58,726 bases of DNA from positions 1-58,726 of the forward strand of contig NZ_JAAKZV010000022.1 of NCBI RefSeq assembly GCF_011044975.1. The letters are read 5' to 3'. How positions within the stretch are numbered: position 1 is the stretch's first letter; each line of letters begins with the position of its first letter. A program made the translations under genes and the position numbers. Below the pieces are notes generated by a model. It saw nothing but the letters and a program-made list of their open reading frames with translations, was not told where the DNA came from and searched no databases. Below, in pieces: positions 54,783-58,726 of this stretch. Origin of the DNA: Streptomyces coryli (GTDB lineage Bacteria > Actinomycetota > Actinomycetes > Streptomycetales > Streptomycetaceae).

Positions 54783-56671
54783 GCGCCAAGGAGACGGACA
54801 AGCCGGAGGACAAGCGCGCGGCCGTGCGCGCCAAGGCGAAGGCGCTATTGGACAAGCACGGCGTGGAGAGCGACGGCAAAGGGCCATCGCAGGCCTCGCA
54901 GCTGGTCGCCCTCGCCCGCGAGCGCTTCGAGGTCTTCATGTCCGAGGACGGCCGCCCGTACGCGGTCACCAAGGGCGGGCCGAACATCGCATTGCCGTTG
55001 CGCGGAAAGGCCGGCCTGCGCTCGCAGCTGGCGCGCATTTACACCGAGACCAGCGGCGGCAATGTGCCCTCTCAGGCCGCGTTGGCCGACGCCATGACCG
55101 TCCTCGAGGGCATCGCCTCCATCGCCGAACCTCGCACCCCGCAGCTGCGTGCCGCCCGGCACGGCGAGCGCATCATCGTCGACCTCGCCACCACCGACGG
55201 CCGCTGTGTGCAGATCGGCCCGGACGGCTGGACGCGCAGCCCGCGCTCCCCGGTGCTCTTTCGCCGCTCCGGCGCCATGAAGGCCCTGCCGGAACCCATC
55301 CGCGACGGTGATGGATTGGCCGTGCTGCGCTCGCTGATGAACACCAGCGATGCCGGATTCCGGCTGCTTACGGCCTGGCTGGTCGCCGCGTTCATCCCCG
55401 ATCTGCCGCACCCGATCCTCACCTTCCGCGGCGAGCAGGGCACCGGTAAGTCCAAGGGCGCGTCGATGGTCATCGGCATCGTGGACCCGTCCGGCGCCCC
55501 GAAGCGCACCGCGCCGCGGGATGTGAAGTCCTGGGCCACCCAGGCCTTCAACTCCTGGGCGCTGTGCCTGGACAACGTCTCCTACATCCCCGACTGGCTC
55601 TCCGACGCGCTTTGCCGCGCGGTGACCGGTGACGGCATCGTCGACCGCGCCCTGTACACCGATGACGACGTGGTGGTTCTGGAATTCCGGCGAGTTCTCT
55701 CGATGACCACCATTGATGCCGGAGCGCTCGCCGGCGACCTCGCCGAACGGCTGCTGACCATCGAGCTGCACACCATTCCTGATCGCCAGCGACGCGAAGA
55801 AGCGGAGTTGGATCGGACCTTCCGCGACGCCCACCCGGCCATCCTGGCTTCGCTGTTCGACCTTCTCTCCGAGGTGCTGCGTGTGCTGCCCAACGTCACG
55901 TTGACCGCGCACCCGCGCATGGCCGACTTCGCCCGTGTCCTGGCGGCCGTCGACGACGTCACCGGCTGGGACACGCAGGGAAGCTATCAGGCCACCGCCG
56001 CCGATGCCGTCGCTGACGTCCTCGAAGGCGAGCCGTTCGCCCGCGCCGTCGTCGACTTGGTGCGCGCCGCCGGTCCCGCGGGGGTCTGCATGACCGCCGC
56101 CGACATCCTTGGAAAGGTCGCCACTCCGGAGAAGCTGCCGCGCCGTTGGCCGAAGGACGCCACCCGCGCCGGCGGTCACCTCAAGCGTCTCGCCCCCGCG
56201 CTGCGCGCCATCGGCATCGATGTCGAGGACACGCAGCGTGAGCCCGACGGCAATCGCTCCCGCCTGTATCGGCTCACCGGAGTAGAGGGGAGCTGCATCC
56301 CAGCACCCGGAGCACCCGGAGCACCCGAACCAGCTCCTGACCAGTACGAATCTCCGGGTGCTGGCGCGAGCCCCAGCACCCGCACAGCACCCGGCAGCAC
56401 CCGCAGCACCGGATTCCCGGGTGCTGCGGGTGCTGTACCGGGCGCTGCGCCAACGCCAGCACCCGGAAACAGCACTCAGGCTGATCTGCACCGGAACACC
56501 GCTCCGGGTGCTGCGGGTGCTCCGGGCGCTGGAATGCAGCACATCTCTAAATCCGCACCCCTGTGCACCGTCTGCGGCACTTCCGTAGACCCAGCTCTCA
56601 TCACCCACGGTGACCAAGTACACCCCTGCTGCACACCGGAGACCCCGCAGAGCGGGAGGACAACGAAGTGA
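54779..56671 (+). CDS. AICE replication ATPase with repeat-rich tail
   Basis: 630 aa from ATG 54779. A P-loop at FRGEQGTGKSKGASMVI (GEQGTGKS, 218-225), TWALCLDNVSYI-like Walker B (LCLDNVSYIPDW), and VLSMTTIDAGALAGDLAERL fit a replicative helicase-type ATPase paired with Prim-Pol genes in AICEs. The C-terminal ~120 residues are low complexity (APGAPGAPEPAPDQYESPG and GAAGAVPGAAPTPAPGN) because the DNA consists of AGCACCC/GGGTGCT words (56302-56521). It ends with a Cys-rich zinc-like segment (LCTVCGTSVDP, HPCCTPE). Overlaps xis by 4 bases. Confidence 0.8.
   Translation: MSAKETDKPEDKRAAVRAKAKALLDKHGVESDGKGPSQASQLVALARERFEVFMSEDGRPYAVTKGGPNIALPLRGKAGLRSQLARIYTETSGGNVPSQAALADAMTVLEGIASIAEPRTPQLRAARHGERIIVDLATTDGRCVQIGPDGWTRSPRSPVLFRRSGAMKALPEPIRDGDGLAVLRSLMNTSDAGFRLLTAWLVAAFIPDLPHPILTFRGEQGTGKSKGASMVIGIVDPSGAPKRTAPRDVKSWATQAFNSWALCLDNVSYIPDWLSDALCRAVTGDGIVDRALYTDDDVVVLEFRRVLSMTTIDAGALAGDLAERLLTIELHTIPDRQRREEAELDRTFRDAHPAILASLFDLLSEVLRVLPNVTLTAHPRMADFARVLAAVDDVTGWDTQGSYQATAADAVADVLEGEPFARAVVDLVRAAGPAGVCMTAADILGKVATPEKLPRRWPKDATRAGGHLKRLAPALRAIGIDVEDTQREPDGNRSRLYRLTGVEGSCIPAPGAPGAPEPAPDQYESPGAGASPSTRTAPGSTRSTGFPGAAGAVPGAAPTPAPGNSTQADLHRNTAPGAAGAPGAGMQHISKSAPLCTVCGTSVDPALITHGDQVHPCCTPETPQSGRTTK
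56302..56521. repeat. Twelve AGCACCC/GGGTGCT words, in both orientations (origin/iteron candidate)
   Basis: AGCACCC starts at 56302, 56311, 56320, 56375, 56386, 56396 and 56458; its complement GGGTGCT starts at 56356, 56419, 56428, 56506 and 56515. Several are exactly 9 bp apart. The word keeps its DNA sequence on either strand although it then encodes different peptides (Ala-Pro-Gly or Gly-Ala-Ala), so the constraint appears to be on DNA. Confidence 0.7.
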
Positions 56672-56868
56672 CAACTGCGGCCGCCCCGAAGCGAGCCATG
56701 CTCACGCTCCCCGAGGTCTGCGCTGAGCTCCAGGTGTCGCGCTCAACCTTCTACGACTGGCGCCAAAAGGGCCGCGCTCCGCGCTGCATCAAGCTGCCGA
56801 ACGGTGATCTCCGGATCCGGCGCACGGACCTCGACAACTGGCTGGACGGCAGGGAGGACCAGGACTGA
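56668..56868 (+). CDS. xis: Excisionase (HTH_17/MerR-type)
   Basis: 66 aa from GTG 56668, coupled to both neighbours by 1-4 base overlaps. The fold is a MerR-like winged helix: MLTLPEVCAELQVSRSTFYD, then WRQKGRAPRCIKLPNGDLRI and RRTDLDNWLDG. Xis proteins of this type bind attR/attL and turn the adjacent integrase toward excision. Confidence 0.88.
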   Translation: MTTAAAPKRAMLTLPEVCAELQVSRSTFYDWRQKGRAPRCIKLPNGDLRIRRTDLDNWLDGREDQD

Positions 56869-58256
56869 TGGAGACCTCACACGACGTCAGAGTCTGGAAA
56901 CTCAAGGAGAACCGCGGCAAGCGGCGCACGACCTACTCCGTCCGCTGGATCGTGGCCGGCAAGGAGTTCCACGAGACGTATGCGACTTCCGCGCTCGCGG
57001 ACGCTGAACGGTCGGACCTGATCACAGCGATGAGTAACGGCAAGGCCTTCAGCCTCGAAACTGGACGTCCGGTGTCGCCGACCTCCGGTGCCGCCGCGAT
57101 TACGTGGTACGACTTCGCCGTCCAGTTCTGCGACGCCCAGTGGCGCCGCACCTCCGGCAACAACCGAAAGAACGTCGCCAAGGCACTCGCACCGACCACG
57201 ATTGCGATGCTGCGCTCGGCTCCGAACGGCTTCCGCCCGGTCGATGTGCGTACGGCCCTGCGGGAGTGGGCGTTCAACACGAAGCGCCGCAGCGAGGCCC
57301 CGCCAGAGCTCGCCGTAATCATCAAGTGGGTTCGGCGCAACTCCCTGCCCATGTCGGCATGGGAGGACCCACAGCGGGTGGAGGACGTCCTGCACGCCGT
57401 CTCCACGAAGCTGGACGACACGGCCGCGGCCGCATCCACCACGAAACGCAACCGGAGAATTCTGAACATGGCGATGGAGTACGCGGTCAAGCGCCGGATA
57501 CTCCGGGCCAACCCCCTGCCCAAGGGCAGAGGCGCGATGCCGCGTACGTCCTTCGCCGTCGACAAACGGTCGCTCGTCAATCCGACGCAGGCAGCCGCAT
57601 TGCTCGGGTGGGTGTGGCGCCGGCCGCGCGGCGGCCCCAGGCTGCACGCGTTCCTCGCCACGATCTACTACGCGGGAGCGCGACCTGAAGAGGTCGTGGC
57701 CATGCGGGTGGAAGACGTCCACCTCCCAGAGGAGGACGCCGCGGACCAATGGGGCGAACTGCTGTTGGCTACCGCGCTCCCTGAGGTCGGCCGGCAGTGG
57801 ACTGACAGCGGGGAGGTTCACGAAGAGCGTGGGCTGAAGGGGCGAGCAGCGGAGGACACGAGGCCCGTGCCTTGCCGGCCCGCCCTGACCCGCATCCTCC
57901 GCGAGCACATCGCGGCGGAGGAGCTGAAGCCCGGTGGCCTGATGTTCCAGGGAGAACGGGGCGGCATGATGTCGGGCTCGGTCTTCCGCCGGGCCTGGCG
58001 TTCCGCACGCGAGCAGGCGCTCACCCCGACTGAGTACGCCTCGCCGCTCGGGAGGCGGGTGTACGACCTGCGGCACACGTGCCTGACGAACTGGCTGAAC
58101 GCGGGCGTTCCGCCGGCGGAGGTCGCGGAGTGGGCGGGCAACAGCGTGCCCGTGCTGCTCGCCACGTACGCGCGCTGCATCTCCGGGCAGCTGTCAGACC
58201 TGAAGGCGAGGGTGGATGCCGGGGGCCAGCTCCCGCACCCAGCCGACGACGACTGA
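56868..58256 (+). CDS. int: Tyrosine-type site-specific integrase
   Basis: 462 aa from ATG 56868, start overlapping the xis stop. N-terminal SAM-like DNA-binding region (WYDFAVQFCDAQWRRTSGNN) and catalytic domain with R272 in YYAGARPEEVVAMR, the H-x-x-R-like pair in YDLRHTCLTNWL (R402, H403) and the nucleophile Tyr434 in LLATYARCIS. Such phage/pSAM2-type integrases join attP to the 3' end of a tRNA gene, here tRNA-Arg(TCT), which begins 180 bp downstream. Confidence 0.92.
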   Translation: METSHDVRVWKLKENRGKRRTTYSVRWIVAGKEFHETYATSALADAERSDLITAMSNGKAFSLETGRPVSPTSGAAAITWYDFAVQFCDAQWRRTSGNNRKNVAKALAPTTIAMLRSAPNGFRPVDVRTALREWAFNTKRRSEAPPELAVIIKWVRRNSLPMSAWEDPQRVEDVLHAVSTKLDDTAAAASTTKRNRRILNMAMEYAVKRRILRANPLPKGRGAMPRTSFAVDKRSLVNPTQAAALLGWVWRRPRGGPRLHAFLATIYYAGARPEEVVAMRVEDVHLPEEDAADQWGELLLATALPEVGRQWTDSGEVHEERGLKGRAAEDTRPVPCRPALTRILREHIAAEELKPGGLMFQGERGGMMSGSVFRRAWRSAREQALTPTEYASPLGRRVYDLRHTCLTNWLNAGVPPAEVAEWAGNSVPVLLATYARCISGQLSDLKARVDAGGQLPHPADDD

Positions 58257-58323
58257 GGGCCTCCTGGAGAACTTCTCCGCGTATTCTCCGTGGCCACCCG
58301 CAGAAACCCGGTGACAGCCGGAC

Positions 58324-58367
58324 AGCGCCGGACGTTCCCCGAGATCGACAGGGGAGGGTCCGGCGCT
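58324..58367 (+). terminator. Terminator hairpin after int
   Basis: AGCGCCGGA (58324-58332) pairs with TCCGGCGCT (58359-58367), with an inner CCCC/GGGG pairing, about 70 bp after the int stop. Probably ends the AICE operon. Confidence 0.6.
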
Positions 58368-58385
58368 GATTCGTTGGTGGATCCA

Positions 58386-58422
58386 CCCCGCCTGACCAGG
58401 CGATAGCCCGCCTCAGGCGGGG
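58386..58422 (-). terminator. Hairpin between int and tRNA-Arg
   Basis: CCCCGCCTGA (58386-58395) pairs with TCAGGCGGGG (58413-58422). It lies just past the tRNA 3' end when read on the minus strand, so it could end the tRNA transcript. It sits inside the element, so it would travel with it. Confidence 0.5.
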
Positions 58423-58432
58423 GGTGGGGGGA

Positions 58433-58478
58433 GAGCGCCCACGGCAGGACTCGAACCTGCGGCCAAGTGCTTAGAAGG
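58433..58478. repeat. attR: 46-bp repeat within the intact tRNA-Arg gene
   Basis: Identical to attL at 39103-39148. It forms the 3' part of the complete tRNA, so integration restored the tRNA here. Confidence 0.9.
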
Positions 58479-58508
58479 CACCTGCTCTATCCACTGAGCT
58501 ACGTGGGC
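58436..58508 (-). tRNA. tRNA-Arg (anticodon TCT)
   Basis: A 73-nt cloverleaf read on the minus strand: acceptor GCCCACG/CGTGGGC, D-arm AGCTCAGTGGATAGAGCA, anticodon loop CTTCTAA giving TCT, and T-arm GCAGGTTCGAGTCCTGC. There is no encoded CCA, as usual in Streptomyces. It is the integration site of the AICE and remains complete. Confidence 0.95.
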
Positions 58509-58634
58509 CGGTATATGGCGGTGCTGCGGTGGCCGGGCTCGCTCGGCGGATCCGTGACCTTGCCAGCGACAAGGATAGGGGGCCGGGCGGGGCGACCTGG
58601 GTGCTTCACGTCCGCAACACACTGTGGAGGTTCG

Positions 58635-58726
58635 GTGAAGCGTCCTGATAATCGCAGGCGGGTGCGATTTCTGCAGCGGTTTTCGCGGGTGGCGGCGGGG
58701 GTGTTGTGCAGTCGTTATGGGTGGGG
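58635..58726 (+). CDS. Start of an unidentified gene, cut by the window end
   Basis: GTG 58635 with TGGAGG 4 bases upstream opens a frame of at least 30 residues (MKRPDNRRRVRFLQRFSRVA and on) to the window edge. It could be the first gene of the chromosome beyond the tRNA. A basic N-terminus before a hydrophobic run would fit a membrane or exported protein, but too little is visible. Confidence 0.35.
   Translation, partial: MKRPDNRRRVRFLQRFSRVAAGVLCSRYGW

Larger units (their letters stand above)
39103..58478 (+). mobile_element. Integrated AICE (actinomycete integrative and conjugative element), about 19.4 kb, at tRNA-Arg(TCT)
   Basis: Bounded by a perfect 46-bp direct repeat (39103-39148 and 58433-58478) that is the 3' part of the tRNA-Arg gene. 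It contains, in the order of pSAM2-type elements, regulators, Spd spread proteins, a TraB/FtsK single-protein DNA translocase, Prim-Pol replication genes, xis and a tyrosine integrase abutting the tRNA. All AICE backbone genes are on the plus strand and mostly overlap start to stop. Cargo genes (STAND/TPR NTPase, GNAT) lie next to attL. All parts needed for excision, replication and transfer read as full length. Confidence 0.9.

Overview
The window looks like Streptomyces (or a close high-GC actinomycete) chromosome. It is about 70% GC, has strong third-position G/C bias and frequent GTG starts, and carries Streptomyces-type gene families (DUF2637/Spd proteins, WhiB-like, RRQRL zinc protein, Prim-Pol AICE replication genes). 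Almost all of it is accessory DNA in four blocks.

(1) 1-12.9 kb: a polymorphic-toxin locus. A secreted ~2630-aa RHS/YD-repeat protein (1088-8986) ends in an autoprocessing Hint domain and a small GIY-YIG-like nuclease tip. It is followed by an Imm26-like gene and an Imm33-like gene, then a Tat-exported DyP-type peroxidase, a frameshifted gene and a truncated orphan.

(2) 13-15.7 kb: a large serine recombinase next to a decayed DUF2637 (plasmid-spread) fragment, probably scars of an older integrative element.

(3) 15.9-38.3 kb: a complete BREX type 2 (Pgl) anti-phage locus in the canonical order pglW - pglX - pglY - pglZ - brxD - brxHI, with pglY to brxHI translationally overlapped. Between pglW and pglX, on the opposite strand, sits a compact three-gene operon with start/stop overlaps: a HEPN-like protein, a KGGVGR-variant ParA/MinD-type ATPase and a second P-loop ATPase. 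I do not recognise it as a named defence system, and it is the best candidate for an undescribed module here. Just after brxHI lie three degenerate type I-E-like CRISPR repeats at exactly 61-bp spacing, without cas genes.

(4) 39.1-58.5 kb: an integrated actinomycete integrative and conjugative element (AICE), bounded by a 46-bp direct repeat that is the 3' part of a tRNA-Arg(TCT) gene (attL 39103-39148, attR 58433-58478). From left to right it carries a lower-GC STAND-like NTPase with TPRs (cargo, possible defence), a GNAT acetyltransferase, two regulators (helix-turn-helix with TPR-like repeats; GntR), and then a rightward operon. That operon holds a WhiB-like protein, Spd-type membrane proteins, a TraB/FtsK translocase, small conserved AICE proteins, a DnaQ-like protein lacking one catalytic Asp, a Prim-Pol, a replication ATPase, Xis and a tyrosine integrase. 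Two DNA-level repeat clusters stand out: GCTAGC palindromes directly after traB (a clt-like transfer-site candidate), and twelve AGCACCC/GGGTGCT words in both orientations inside the 3' end of the replication ATPase gene (an origin/iteron candidate).

All family assignments come from reading motifs by eye; no database search was run.
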